Assembly: GCA_050875145.1 (NCBI GenBank) | Contig: JBNMLH010000001.1 | Span: 62,001-126,000 of the forward strand | DNA from: CAG-411 sp050875145 | GTDB taxonomy: Bacteria; Bacillota; Clostridia; Lachnospirales; Lachnospiraceae | Length of the DNA: 64,000 nt | Direction: 5' to 3' | In this document: positions 26,289-34,483 of the stretch, piece after piece | Layout of the letters: every line of letters begins with the position of its first letter | Position numbering within the stretch: position 1 is the first letter of the stretch | Notes under the pieces: model-generated | Database searches by the model: none | What the model saw: the letters and a program-made list of their open reading frames with translations, nothing else | Told to the model about the DNA's origin: nothing | Program-made: the position numbers and the translations under genes

Positions 26289-27446
26289 CTATTGTGCAAG
26301 AAAATCCTCTACTGCCTTTTTTGCATTTCCCTGTTGCCCCGGTACAACCATAATGTTTTTTGCCATCAATGCCTGTATTGCTCCAAAGCCGATACCACCA
26401 CAAATCAATACATTAACACCTGAATCTGTCAAAAACGTTTCTACTGCTTCCTGATTATTTTCTGCAATACTACATTCCTTTTCCGATGTAATGGTATCTT
26501 CCCCTATTTCGTAAATCATAAAGGTATTGCATGCATTAAAATGTGCAAATACTTCGCCCTCTGTTCCTACAGCTACTGCAATTTTTTTCCATTTATCTTC
26601 TTTTACACAAGGACAGACTTGTTCTATAAAAGTAGATGCTTCTTCTAAATAATCTGCATCTAAATCTTCAATCTTTCCAGCATCCACTTGCTTTGCAATC
26701 GCAGAATCTAACGGAAGTTTTGCTAATACTTTCAATTCACACTCCTGTGCCACTTCATCCACATGACTTTCCCCAAAAACAGACATCTTTTTTCCACAAC
26801 AATCACATTGTATATAACTATAATTTTCAACAATTCCCAAAATTGGAATATCCATAGCATTTGCCATGTTCACTGCTTTCTTTACAATCATAGACACTAA
26901 CTCTTGTGGTGATGTAACAATAATAATCCCATCTAACGGTAATGACTGAAATACGGTCAATGGCACATCTCCAGTTCCCGGAGGCATATCAACAAACATA
27001 TAATCTACATCTCCCCATGCCACCTCTGTCCAAAACTGTTTTACTGCTCCAGCAATTACAGGCCCTCTCCATATAACAGGTGCATCCTCCTTGTCCATCA
27101 AAAGGTTAATGGACATTATTTTTGTTCCATTTTCACTTTCTGCAGGTACAATTCCCTGTGGGCCGTTGCTTACTTTTCCTTTTATACCAAATGATTTTGG
27201 AATAGATGGTCCTGTAATATCTGCATCCAAAATAGCAGTCTGGTACCCCTTTTTCTGCATACACACAGATAAATAGGAAGTAACAAAAGATTTTCCTACT
27301 CCACCCTTTCCGCTTACTACTCCTATCACTCTTTTAATCTTACTATATTTATTTGCTGGTTCTAATAAATCTTCTTTACTTGGTTGGCGGGAAGCACAAT
27401 CCGCTTTACAACTTCCGCAACTTCCAGTACAATTCTCTTCGCTCAT
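26289..27446 (-). CDS. mrp: Mrp/NBP35-type Fe-S carrier ATPase with C-terminal NifX-like domain
   Basis: 385 residues. An N-terminal Cys cluster (MSEENCTGSCGSCKADC) is followed by the P-loop GKGGVGKS (46-53), the Mrp segments DADITGPSIP and DMPPGTGD, and the CxxC site in YIQCDCCGKK that binds a bridging Fe-S cluster in this family. The last 110 residues form a NifB/NifX-type dinitrogenase cofactor domain (VAVGTEGEVFAHFNAC ... GGIGFGAIQALMA). The protein probably loads Fe-S clusters onto client enzymes. The fusion is common in anaerobes. It is divergent from the sigma factor gene. Confidence 0.93.
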   Translation of the reverse strand: MSEENCTGSCGSCKADCASRQPSKEDLLEPANKYSKIKRVIGVVSGKGGVGKSFVTSYLSVCMQKKGYQTAILDADITGPSIPKSFGIKGKVSNGPQGIVPAESENGTKIMSINLLMDKEDAPVIWRGPVIAGAVKQFWTEVAWGDVDYMFVDMPPGTGDVPLTVFQSLPLDGIIIVTSPQELVSMIVKKAVNMANAMDIPILGIVENYSYIQCDCCGKKMSVFGESHVDEVAQECELKVLAKLPLDSAIAKQVDAGKIEDLDADYLEEASTFIEQVCPCVKEDKWKKIAVAVGTEGEVFAHFNACNTFMIYEIGEDTITSEKECSIAENNQEAVETFLTDSGVNVLICGGIGFGAIQALMAKNIMVVPGQQGNAKKAVEDFLAQ

Positions 27447-27634
27447 TATTCTACAATCTCCTTTCTACACTTGCCCTGATATAGATAATGGCAAGACTAA
27501 TGGTACATATATTATAGTTTGTATTTGTTCAGAAGATACCATTTAAAAATACCAGATATGCAAACGCTTTTTCTGAACTATTACCATAGTATAGCAAAGT
27601 TTTTCACTTTTTTCTAGCTTTTTGATTATTATTA

Positions 27635-27643
27635 TGATATAAT
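27635..27643 (+). promoter_or_regulatory. Extended -10 promoter of rpoD
   Basis: TGATATAAT (27635-27643), an extended -10 element with a poor -35. It gives a leader of about 45 bases before the GGAGGA site. Confidence 0.55.
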
Positions 27644-27695
27644 AGCAGGTAGCGAATCTTTTTACGTAGGTATCTTATGTACATGGAGGATGAGA

Positions 27696-28805
27696 ATGAA
27701 CGAAACAATCACCGCTTTTGAAGAAAAGCTGAAAGAGCTTCTTGCTCTTGCAAAGAAAAACAAAGATGTAATCGAAGTTGAAAAGGTAAATGATGTATTC
27801 AAGGAATTAAATTTGGATGTACATCAGATTGATAAAATCTATGAATACCTGGAAAGCCATAATATTGCAATATTGAACTTATCAAATGACGATGAACCAG
27901 ATGATTCTGCCATTTTAGAGATTGAGCAGGAAGAAGATGCTTCTACAGAAGACTTAGCTGCCAGTGCGGCTGTTATGTCCGATGATCCTGTAAAATTATA
28001 TTTAAAAGAAATCGGCAGTTATCCGCTTCTTACAATCGAACAGGAAATTGAATTAGCAAAACGAATCGAGTCAGGCGATGAAGCAGCGAAAAAAAGTCTT
28101 GCTGAGTCTAACCTCCGTCTCGTTGTCAGCATTGCAAAACGATATGTGGGACGTGGCTTATCTTTCCTTGATTTAATTCAGGAAGGTAATCTGGGATTAA
28201 TTAAAGCTGTAGATAAATTTGACTACACAAAAGGTTATAAGTTTAGTACCTATGCTACCTGGTGGATCAGACAGGCAATCACTCGTTCCATTGCGGATCA
28301 ATCACGTACAATTCGTATTCCTGTCCACATGTCAGAAGTTATCAACAAAACCTATCGTGTATCCAGAACTTTATTACAAGAACTTGGTCGCGAACCTACC
28401 GAACAGGAACTTGCAAAAGCAATGAATCTTCCTATTGAAAAGGTACGTGAAATCTTGAAAGTATCTGCAGATCCAATTTCACTGGATACACCTATTGGTG
28501 AAGAAGATGATAGTCACTTGGGTGATTTCATTAAAGATGAACGAATTGTTGGTCCAGAAGATGCTGCTGCATATTCTGTACTACAGGATCAGATTTCAAA
28601 ATTATTAGAAACATTGACAGAGCGCGAACAGCGTGTACTAATTCTTCGTTTTGGTTTACAAGACGGAAGAACTCGCACTCTAGAAGAAGTTGGAAAAGAA
28701 TTTAACGTTACACGAGAGCGTATTCGTCAGATTGAAGCAAAAGCACTTAGAAAATTAAGACACCCTAGTCGTGCTCGTATGCTAAAGGGCTATGATATTA
28801 TGTAA
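27696..28805 (+). CDS. rpoD: Primary sigma factor (RpoD/SigA)
   Basis: 369 residues from the ATG at 27696, five bases after GGAGGA; an ATG two codons earlier overlaps that site. A short acidic region 1.1 lies at the N terminus. Regions 1.2-2 contain DPVKLYLKEIG, GNLGLIKAVDKFDYTKG and FSTYATWWIRQAI. Region 3 contains HMSEVINKT; region 4 has the helix-turn-helix RTLEEVGKEFNVTRERIRQ. It directs RNA polymerase to housekeeping promoters. DNA primase, its frequent neighbour, is not adjacent here. A strong terminator follows. Confidence 0.97.
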   Translation: MNETITAFEEKLKELLALAKKNKDVIEVEKVNDVFKELNLDVHQIDKIYEYLESHNIAILNLSNDDEPDDSAILEIEQEEDASTEDLAASAAVMSDDPVKLYLKEIGSYPLLTIEQEIELAKRIESGDEAAKKSLAESNLRLVVSIAKRYVGRGLSFLDLIQEGNLGLIKAVDKFDYTKGYKFSTYATWWIRQAITRSIADQSRTIRIPVHMSEVINKTYRVSRTLLQELGREPTEQELAKAMNLPIEKVREILKVSADPISLDTPIGEEDDSHLGDFIKDERIVGPEDAAAYSVLQDQISKLLETLTEREQRVLILRFGLQDGRTRTLEEVGKEFNVTRERIRQIEAKALRKLRHPSRARMLKGYDIM

Positions 28806-28901
28806 TTCATACTTTTTAGCTACATAAAAACTATGAGAAACACTTTTTATGTTTTTTCAAATGTCACAAGCATCGCTAAAGTTTCCTACTGACACAAATA
28901 G

Positions 28902-28945
28902 AAAAAGAAGAGATATTCAATTCGATTGAATATCTCTTCTTTTTT
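28902..28945 (+). terminator. Terminator after rpoD
   Basis: Perfect 16-base-pair stem starting AGAAGAGATATTCAAT with loop TCG, flanked by A and T runs, so it can work on both strands. Confidence 0.92.
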
Positions 28946-29007
28946 CGTACTATGTGTAAAGTAAATCAAACTACTCCTCATCTACTTACAACACAATTTA
29001 ATAGCAA

Positions 29008-29042
29008 AGTCAAGGATATTCGTAATCCGCTTCGCTACTTTG
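29008..29042. repeat. Short block shared with 16543-16580
   Basis: AGTCAAGGATATTCG, AATCC and CGCTACTT, with the small hairpin GGAT/ATCC. It directly abuts the left end of the MITE-like repeat copy 2. Confidence 0.5.
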
Positions 29043-29043
29043 T

Positions 29044-29229
29044 GTAACAGTTCAGCCGGGCAGAAATGATTGTACAATTTGCACATGACTGCTAGCAGGC
29101 TAAGTACAATTTGCACAATCATTTCTATCGGGCAGACGCCCGACATGAATAAAGTGTCCAGCCAAAAAAATATTTTTAGCCAATTTGTATATTATGGCAC
29201 TTTATGAATGACCCCGGCTGAACTGTTAC
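29044..29229. repeat. MITE-like structured repeat, copy 2
   Basis: 186 bp with perfect 17-base terminal inverted repeats GTAACAGTTCAGCCGGG (29044-29060) and its complement (29213-29229). Inner hairpins correspond one to one with copy 1 at 1256-1443: the AAATGATTGT/ACAATCATTT arm pair with the GTACAATTTGCAC motif, and ATAAAGTG/CACTTTAT around CCAGCCAAA and TATTTTTAGCCA. Stem sequences differ from copy 1 but stay complementary. The rest of the 28806-29352 spacer holds the rpoD terminator, the block at 29008-29042 and the ilvE terminator. Confidence 0.75.
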
Positions 29230-29296
29230 CTACTTATTCATACAAAAGCGTCACTGCGTGCCTTACAAGGTACGGGGCCCACACCCCGCACCCTAT

Positions 29297-29336
29297 TTAA
29301 GAAACCCCACCATCAAAAGACAGTGGGGTTTCTTAA
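29297..29336 (-). terminator. Terminator after ilvE
   Basis: Perfect 14-base-pair stem TTAAGAAACCCCAC/GTGGGGTTTCTTAA around a 12-base loop; the T tract is weak. Confidence 0.75.
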
Positions 29337-29352
29337 ACTTTTATAAAATATT

Positions 29353-30375
29353 TTATTTAATCTCTCTTAACCATCCTTCAGGTGCTTCAATATGTCCCAT
29401 CTGGATACCTGTTAATGTATCATATAACTTCTTAGTAATAGGTCCCATCTCTTTGTTACCATTCTTCATAACGATTTCTTTTCCATGGTCATTGATAATA
29501 CCAACTGGTGAAATAACAGCGGCTGTACCACAAAGTCCACATTCTACAAAATCTTTTACTTCGTCAAAGTATACTTCTCTTTCTTCTACTTCTAATCCTA
29601 AGTATTCTTTTGCAACATACATCAAAGAACGACGTGTAATAGATGGTAAGATACTATTTGACTTAGGAGTTACAACCTTATTATCCGCAGTTACAAAAAT
29701 AAAGTTTGCTCCACCTGTCTCTTCTACCTTTGTTCTTGTAGCAGCATCCAAATACATATTTTCATCAAATCCCTGTTCGTGTGCTTCTACAATCGCATGT
29801 AAACTCATAGCATAGTTAAGACCTGCTTTAATATGTCCTGTTCCATTAGGTGCTGCACGGTCATAATCACTTACGCGGATTGTAATTGGCTTTGCACCGC
29901 CCTTAAAGTAAGGACCAACTGGTGTACAAAATGTTCTAAACTGATACTCTTCTGCTGGTTTTACACCAATTACAGCGCTACTTCCAAACATATAAGGTCT
30001 GATATATAAAGTTGCTCCTGATCCATATGGAGGTACAAATTCCTTATTTGCAGCAACTACTTTATCAATCGCATCAAGAAAACGATCCTCTGGGAACGCT
30101 GGCATCTCCAATCTTCTTGCAGAATCTGCCATTCTCTTTGCATTTAAATCCGGGCGAAATGTTACAATACGTCCATCCTCTGTACGATATGCCTTCATTC
30201 CTTCAAAACAAGCCTGACAATACTGTAACACGCCTGCACATTCACTAATTGTGACTGTATCATCTGCGGTCATCACACCATCATCCCACGCTCCATTTTT
30301 AAAGTTTGATACATATCTCTTATTTGTCTGACGATATCCAAATCCTAATTTTCCCCAGTCTAAATTACTGTCCAT
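29353..30375 (-). CDS. ilvE: Branched-chain amino acid aminotransferase
   Basis: 340 residues, the bacterial type II length. Family segments include FEGMKAYR, RMADSARRLEMP, YGSGATLYIRPYMFGS and GPYFKGG. The PLP lysine lies in GHIKAGLNYAMSL, followed by EETGGANFIFV and SILPSITRRS. It interconverts branched-chain amino acids and 2-oxo acids with glutamate. Monocistronic, with a palindrome over its promoter (30434-30456). Confidence 0.97.
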   Translation of the reverse strand: MDSNLDWGKLGFGYRQTNKRYVSNFKNGAWDDGVMTADDTVTISECAGVLQYCQACFEGMKAYRTEDGRIVTFRPDLNAKRMADSARRLEMPAFPEDRFLDAIDKVVAANKEFVPPYGSGATLYIRPYMFGSSAVIGVKPAEEYQFRTFCTPVGPYFKGGAKPITIRVSDYDRAAPNGTGHIKAGLNYAMSLHAIVEAHEQGFDENMYLDAATRTKVEETGGANFIFVTADNKVVTPKSNSILPSITRRSLMYVAKEYLGLEVEEREVYFDEVKDFVECGLCGTAAVISPVGIINDHGKEIVMKNGNKEMGPITKKLYDTLTGIQMGHIEAPEGWLREIK

Positions 30376-30433
30376 ATTAACGCTTCCTTTCTTTTCGCTT
30401 AATGCTTCTTCTGACGTCTATACATAGTTTACT

Positions 30434-30456
30434 ACTTGACATTTCCTACGTCAAGT
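30434..30456 (-). promoter_or_regulatory. Palindrome over the ilvE promoter
   Basis: ACTTGAC (30434-30440), nine bases, GTCAAGT (30450-30456). On the minus strand the TTGACG inside it can serve as -35, with TAAACT 17 bases on as -10. A repressor or a branched-chain amino-acid sensor such as CodY could bind, but the site does not match the CodY consensus well. Confidence 0.45.
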
Positions 30457-30558
30457 TTTGTATGAAATATATTTTCAATAATCATAGCCGGAAAAATGAA
30501 AACTAATGCGCAACAGGCTTGTACTATGCCTTGTTATACAACAAATTTCTGTCACTTT

Positions 30559-30969
30559 TTACTCATCCTTTTCAATCCATTGAACCACACATGCCTTTTC
30601 AGGATTCAACAAATCTGCACTATTGGATGAATAAAATGATTTTCCTACTTCTTCAAACGTAATATTCTCATCATTTGTCAATACAATGTACGTTGTCATC
30701 CCCTCTGCACTAGGTAATTTCCCTGTCAACATAACTTTGTGTTGATATATTCTACCATCTGCTGACCATGTTCCATCACTGTTTTCTCTATAATCACACA
30801 GCACCCCCTTGGGTTCTAAAATTTGTTTATCCAATAGTACACTCTGTTTTTTCGACTTGGTTTCCATTTGACTTTTCTTTCCTTTATTTTGATAGAAAAA
30901 TACCGCCATAGCACAAATCACTAATAACAATCCTACTCCTGCAATCCATAACGTCTTCTTTTTTACCAT
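30559..30969 (-). CDS. Membrane-anchored protein of the ABC/peptide operon
   Basis: 136 residues. A short Lys-rich start and one helix (about 7-26) anchor an extracytoplasmic domain of about 105 residues, with Lys-rich linker, DYRENSDGTWSADGRIYQ and a C-terminal CVVQWIEKDE. I do not recognise it. It begins 12 bases after the ABC ATPase stop, so it belongs to the same operon as the two FtsX-type permeases and the 43-residue peptide. Its position suggests an immunity protein, accessory factor or substrate-binding partner; this is inference. Confidence 0.75.
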   Translation of the reverse strand: MVKKKTLWIAGVGLLLVICAMAVFFYQNKGKKSQMETKSKKQSVLLDKQILEPKGVLCDYRENSDGTWSADGRIYQHKVMLTGKLPSAEGMTTYIVLTNDENITFEEVGKSFYSSNSADLLNPEKACVVQWIEKDE

Positions 30970-30981
30970 TATCCTTCCCTC

Positions 30982-31650
30982 TTATCGCACATTTCCATCT
31001 ACAATTTTTAGCATTCGTTCACATTCTTTTGCTAATTCCAAATCGTGTGTAACCATCACTATCGTTTTCCCCATTCGATGTAATTTATGTAACTGTTCCA
31101 TAAACATTTTTGCATTTTCTGTATCCAAGGCGCCCGTTGGTTCATCCGCCAGTATATAATCAGGATCTTTTACCAATGCTCGTGCAATTGCCACTCTCTG
31201 TTTTTCTCCACCGGATAACGTAGCTACCTTTTGATGCAACTGTTTTTCCATGCCCACTAACTTCAATTTTTCTACCGCTTTTTCTTTTACTTTTGCTAAA
31301 CTGGTTCTATCAAACATCATCGGTAATATTACATTTTCCAGAACTGTATCATCGGATAGTAAACCAAAATCCTGCAGAATAAATCCAATTTTACTACTAC
31401 GCAGTTCTGCCTGCTTTTTGTTACTCAACGAGTCTACTTGTATCCCATCTAAATAATACGTTCCACTTGAAATCGTATCCATGCATCCAAGGATATGCAA
31501 TAATGTAGATTTTCCTGAACCCGATTTACCAATCACCGCAACCATTTCCCCTTTTTTTATTTCAAAGGATACATCATTCAATACACACTTCTCATTTTTT
31601 TGATTTTTGTCATATATCTTTTTTACGTTTTTTATTTGCATACCATCCAT
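30982..31650 (-). CDS. ABC transporter ATPase, MacB/LolD type
   Basis: 222 residues from the ATG at 31650 (AGGAGG 12 bases upstream). Walker A GKSGSGKS (41-48), Q-loop in FILQDFGLLSDD, signature LSGGEKQR, Walker B YILADEPTGALD, H-loop VTHDLE. This subfamily drives FtsX-type permeases that move lipoproteins or peptides or act in peptide-antibiotic resistance by mechanotransmission rather than classic import. It lies between the permease genes and the anchored 136-residue protein. Confidence 0.95.
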   Translation of the reverse strand: MDGMQIKNVKKIYDKNQKNEKCVLNDVSFEIKKGEMVAVIGKSGSGKSTLLHILGCMDTISSGTYYLDGIQVDSLSNKKQAELRSSKIGFILQDFGLLSDDTVLENVILPMMFDRTSLAKVKEKAVEKLKLVGMEKQLHQKVATLSGGEKQRVAIARALVKDPDYILADEPTGALDTENAKMFMEQLHKLHRMGKTIVMVTHDLELAKECERMLKIVDGNVR

Positions 31651-31720
31651 TTTTCTTTTTGTCCTCCTAATTCTGCACTTGTCTATTTGGTAATCTAACA
31701 AAGTTGTAAAACAGTTTGCA

Positions 31721-32890
31721 TTAACTTTTCAATTTGTATGCATTGATCCAATTCGTATGTGCCAACCGTCTTATATACCACAACGACGTAATGGTGCAAA
31801 TAAAGGTAATCATTAAAAACACAATAGCGATTGTCTGCCAGGAGATACGATTTAACTGGTTTGCAGAATATGTAAATAATCCCATCTTTTTATAACTAAG
31901 TGCAAATACTCCAAAGCTCATAATCACTACCAAACTATTTTTCAATATTTCTATCAGGATAAAATCTCTATTTTTCCCGCCTAATAAATGATATATCAAA
32001 TAACTTCTTTCCTGTTTGGCACTCTGTATCCCATTAAATCCGATCAAACCTGTTATGCTTAAAATTGTAAATACAACTAAAATGGTTCCATTCATAATAA
32101 AATTATTTTTTATGTCCGTATCATAATTGTCCTTCATGACGCTAACATCTGTCATGGCACCATAGTCATGGCATTCCTTTAATAATTTTGAAGTCACGGA
32201 AGGATTTTTTACAAACACCATTTTTTGCTTACACATTTCTATATATACCGTCTGTTTTTCCGTTATAGATTTTTTTTGCTTACTTTGATACGGAAGAATT
32301 AATTGAAAATCCGGATGCGATACAAATTCTTCTAAACTCCCCATACCGTTTCCAGAACCTCCATGGAAATTAATCACATATGCATTTTTATTCATGTAAC
32401 CAATCACTTCTATTTTATCCATGTCACCACCATTTTTCACGGTAATATAGGTTCCTATTGGTATATCTTTATCCGTTGAAATGGCAGGAATATTTTTGCC
32501 CTTGTAGTCCGAAAGCCATTTTCCCTTTGTCATATCATACTGACAGGCTTCCATCAAGGAATCCGTATATCCACATGCTACATATTCTTTTCCTTTAGAA
32601 TCCGCTATCGCCATCAACGGCATCTCCGTAATTTCTACTTTATCCAATACATCTTTGCTTAAAATCTCTTTCAAAGACTGATTTGTATAGCGGTATTGCG
32701 TATAATAATACATATTTTGATTATTAAATGCATTACACACTTTTCTTGATTCATACGCCCCCTGTAGCTTACTTGCAAAGCTCAATAACAATATTTCAAC
32801 TAAAATCAATTCAATGCTCAACACAACATATGCCCATCTATGTTTCCATATATCTTTTCCTGCCAATATGATTAACTTTATTATCTTCAT
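31721..32890 (-). CDS. FtsX/MacB-type ABC permease
   Basis: 389 residues. Helix 1 (about 15-40) is followed by a large extracytoplasmic domain (about 45-260), then three C-terminal helices (about 268-290, 310-333, 350-375). This is the FtsX topology. The middle domain contains a Gly-rich GGSGNGMG stretch. It starts three bases after the other permease stop, so the two are likely a heterodimer with the ATPase. The cargo is unknown; the 43-residue peptide heading the operon is the main candidate. Confidence 0.85.
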   Translation of the reverse strand: MKIIKLIILAGKDIWKHRWAYVVLSIELILVEILLLSFASKLQGAYESRKVCNAFNNQNMYYYTQYRYTNQSLKEILSKDVLDKVEITEMPLMAIADSKGKEYVACGYTDSLMEACQYDMTKGKWLSDYKGKNIPAISTDKDIPIGTYITVKNGGDMDKIEVIGYMNKNAYVINFHGGSGNGMGSLEEFVSHPDFQLILPYQSKQKKSITEKQTVYIEMCKQKMVFVKNPSVTSKLLKECHDYGAMTDVSVMKDNYDTDIKNNFIMNGTILVVFTILSITGLIGFNGIQSAKQERSYLIYHLLGGKNRDFILIEILKNSLVVIMSFGVFALSYKKMGLFTYSANQLNRISWQTIAIVFLMITFICTITSLWYIRRLAHTNWINAYKLKS

Positions 32891-32893
32891 CTT

Positions 32894-33976
32894 TTATTCC
32901 TCAACTTGGTATATTTCTAAATTCTGTCTCATTTTCCATTCAAGTATACAGGAAGTTACTACTTGAATGATGATTATTAACACAAATATCCACATATAAA
33001 AGTACCAATTTCCTCCATATAACCATTCAACATTTCCTAGTATTAACTTAAAAACTCGAAAAAGAATCCAACCAGGCACTGTTCCCAACAACATATGAAT
33101 AAAAATTTGATTAAATATTATGGTATGAATATCCCGATCAGCTCCACCACATATAGAATAAATACAATACTTTCGCTTATTTCTATACAGTAAGTATTGT
33201 ATTAAGACAACCACATTGATGCCAATACAAACAAATACACCTAATAGTTGCACAAAATTTAACATAAATTCTGTTTGTTCCCAAGGTCTTTTCAATGCAG
33301 TCCAGTTTACCTCTAACAAATCATCAAACGCAAAAAACTTCTCAACTTTTTCTTTTTCCTGGCTGGATAAAGTATGCTGGAAACTAATTTTAACTTGATT
33401 TGTAGGATAATACTTCAAATAAAAAAGAACTGGAACAATCAATTCATCTTCCTCTGTAGTAGAACAAACTCCACTAACCGTATACTCTTTTCCATCCATA
33501 TTTAGTTTATATCCAATCAGCTTTCGTCCTTTTGGAATGGTATCCGCTATGTTTTCTGCCTGAAATTCATCTAACACAACTTTAGCATTCTTTTCATTCC
33601 ATGCAGGTAACTTTCCCGATAGCATTCTTTGCTCAAAATTATTATGAAATTCGCCTTTTATTACACAGTTTTCTCCATTCAGCTGAATTTGTGTGTCACC
33701 ACAAATAATTTCAGAAACCTGAGATAACTCCAACTTTTTTATCCCATCAATAAACTGTGTCTTACATTTTTCCTTTAAATTTCCTTCTATATATAGGCAA
33801 TCTCCCATTTGACTTTCTATATTTTTATAATATTCTGCCAAATAATCTCCAAAAAAGAAAATGCCAAAAGTAGAAATTGCCGTGCTAATAATTACCAATA
33901 GAAATAGTGCTTTTTTCTCTACATACATCCGTTTCAAGTTGAATAGCACTAACATTATTTGTTTTCTTATCATCAT
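32894..33976 (-). CDS. FtsX/MacB-type ABC permease
   Basis: 360 residues from the first of two adjacent ATG codons at 33976; GAGGA lies within the end of the preceding peptide gene. Topology as in its partner: helix 1 (about 20-45), extracytoplasmic domain (about 46-235), three C-terminal helices. The gene starts seven bases after the stop of the 43-residue peptide, so translation is probably coupled. Low sequence likeness to the 31721-32890 permease suggests two distinct halves. Confidence 0.83.
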   Translation of the reverse strand: MMIRKQIMLVLFNLKRMYVEKKALFLLVIISTAISTFGIFFFGDYLAEYYKNIESQMGDCLYIEGNLKEKCKTQFIDGIKKLELSQVSEIICGDTQIQLNGENCVIKGEFHNNFEQRMLSGKLPAWNEKNAKVVLDEFQAENIADTIPKGRKLIGYKLNMDGKEYTVSGVCSTTEEDELIVPVLFYLKYYPTNQVKISFQHTLSSQEKEKVEKFFAFDDLLEVNWTALKRPWEQTEFMLNFVQLLGVFVCIGINVVVLIQYLLYRNKRKYCIYSICGGADRDIHTIIFNQIFIHMLLGTVPGWILFRVFKLILGNVEWLYGGNWYFYMWIFVLIIIIQVVTSCILEWKMRQNLEIYQVEE

Positions 33977-33983
33977 ATTTCTT

Positions 33984-34115
33984 TCATTCCTCATTTTTCC
34001 AGTTCGCCGTTGTTTTTATATAATTGGAAACTGTTCCATTTTTTCCTTGATGGGTTCCTTTCGCTTTAACCATTGCTCGCATGGTTGCCTTTACCTGTCC
34101 TCCCCATCCTTTCAT
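33984..34115 (-). CDS. 43-residue cationic peptide heading an ABC operon
   Basis: ATG at 34113-34115, AGGAG eight bases upstream, 43 codons and TGA. It begins MKGWGGQVKATMRAM and ends NYIKTTANWKNEE. It has seven Lys, one Arg, two Glu, no Asp and no Cys, a net charge of about +6, six Gly and Trp at positions 4 and 39. No signal peptide, no membrane helix and no standard double-glycine leader: a Gly-Gly pair is only at positions 5-6. It is the first gene of an operon with two FtsX-type permeases and an ABC ATPase, divergent from an AgrC/LytTR-type system. It may be a bacteriocin, pheromone or leader-like peptide. I match it to no known family. Confidence 0.6.
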   Translation of the reverse strand: MKGWGGQVKATMRAMVKAKGTHQGKNGTVSNYIKTTANWKNEE

Positions 34116-34152
34116 TATATCACTCCTTATAGAACAAACAATAAAACTTCCA

Positions 34153-34183
34153 CATTTTGTAACATTTTCTGCGCATTTTGTAA
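34153..34183 (-). promoter_or_regulatory. Direct repeat with 21-base period upstream of the peptide gene
   Basis: CATTTTGTAA occurs at 34153-34162 and 34174-34183 (TTACAAAATG on the minus strand), exactly 21 bases apart. LytTR-type regulators bind paired direct repeats of about nine bases separated by two helical turns. A LytTR regulator is encoded at 35813-36526. The pair lies 38-68 bases upstream of the peptide ATG. Confidence 0.55.
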
Positions 34184-34288
34184 TAGTTCGCTTTATGTAA
34201 GAATGTTTTTCTGATTTCCAAACGAATTATCAGTATATTTTTATAAAGCAAATAAAATGTGCAAAAATTCCATCCAAATCCGCAACTC

Positions 34289-34334
34289 ATCTAGACAATT
34301 CCAAAAAATTCGACTATGAATATTTTGTCTAGAT
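34289..34334. promoter_or_regulatory. 10-base palindrome in the divergent spacer
   Basis: ATCTAGACAA (34289-34298) and TTGTCTAGAT (34325-34334), perfect, 26 bases apart. The right arm overlaps possible plus-strand promoter elements (TTGTCT, TAATAC). Could be an operator. Confidence 0.45.
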
Positions 34335-34366
34335 AATACACAAAGTATATACGGAAAGGATAAAAA

Positions 34367-34411
34367 TTGTTTGAACATTTCGCTAAACTATGGCGTTATC
34401 TTTTTAGATAA
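34367..34411 (+). CDS. Possible 14-codon leader peptide before the kinase gene
   Basis: TTG start with GGAAAGGA six bases upstream, 14 codons (MFEHFAKLWRYLFR) and TAA. The peptide would be basic, aromatic and amphipathic. It ends eight bases before a long inverted repeat that covers the kinase ribosome site. It could be a regulatory leader, a leaderless signal peptide, or chance. Too short to judge by composition. Confidence 0.25.
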   Translation: MFEHFAKLWRYLFR

Positions 34412-34483
34412 ATAGATTTTGAATCCACTTTCTCATTTGCAAATATACTGCTATAATATAACTTGTTTCGTTCGTTAAACTAT
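34379..34483 (+). promoter_or_regulatory. 13-base direct repeats around the kinase promoter
   Basis: TTCGCTAAACTAT (34379-34391) and TTCGTTAAACTAT (34471-34483), one mismatch, 92 bases apart, flanking the -10 TATAAT at 34452-34457. Confidence 0.4.

Noticed and set aside
33984..34115. Assignment of the 43-residue peptide to lactococcin 972 bacteriocins
   Set aside because: Those have a signal peptide and a large single membrane protein; only loose likeness of Gly/Trp/Lys content was seen.
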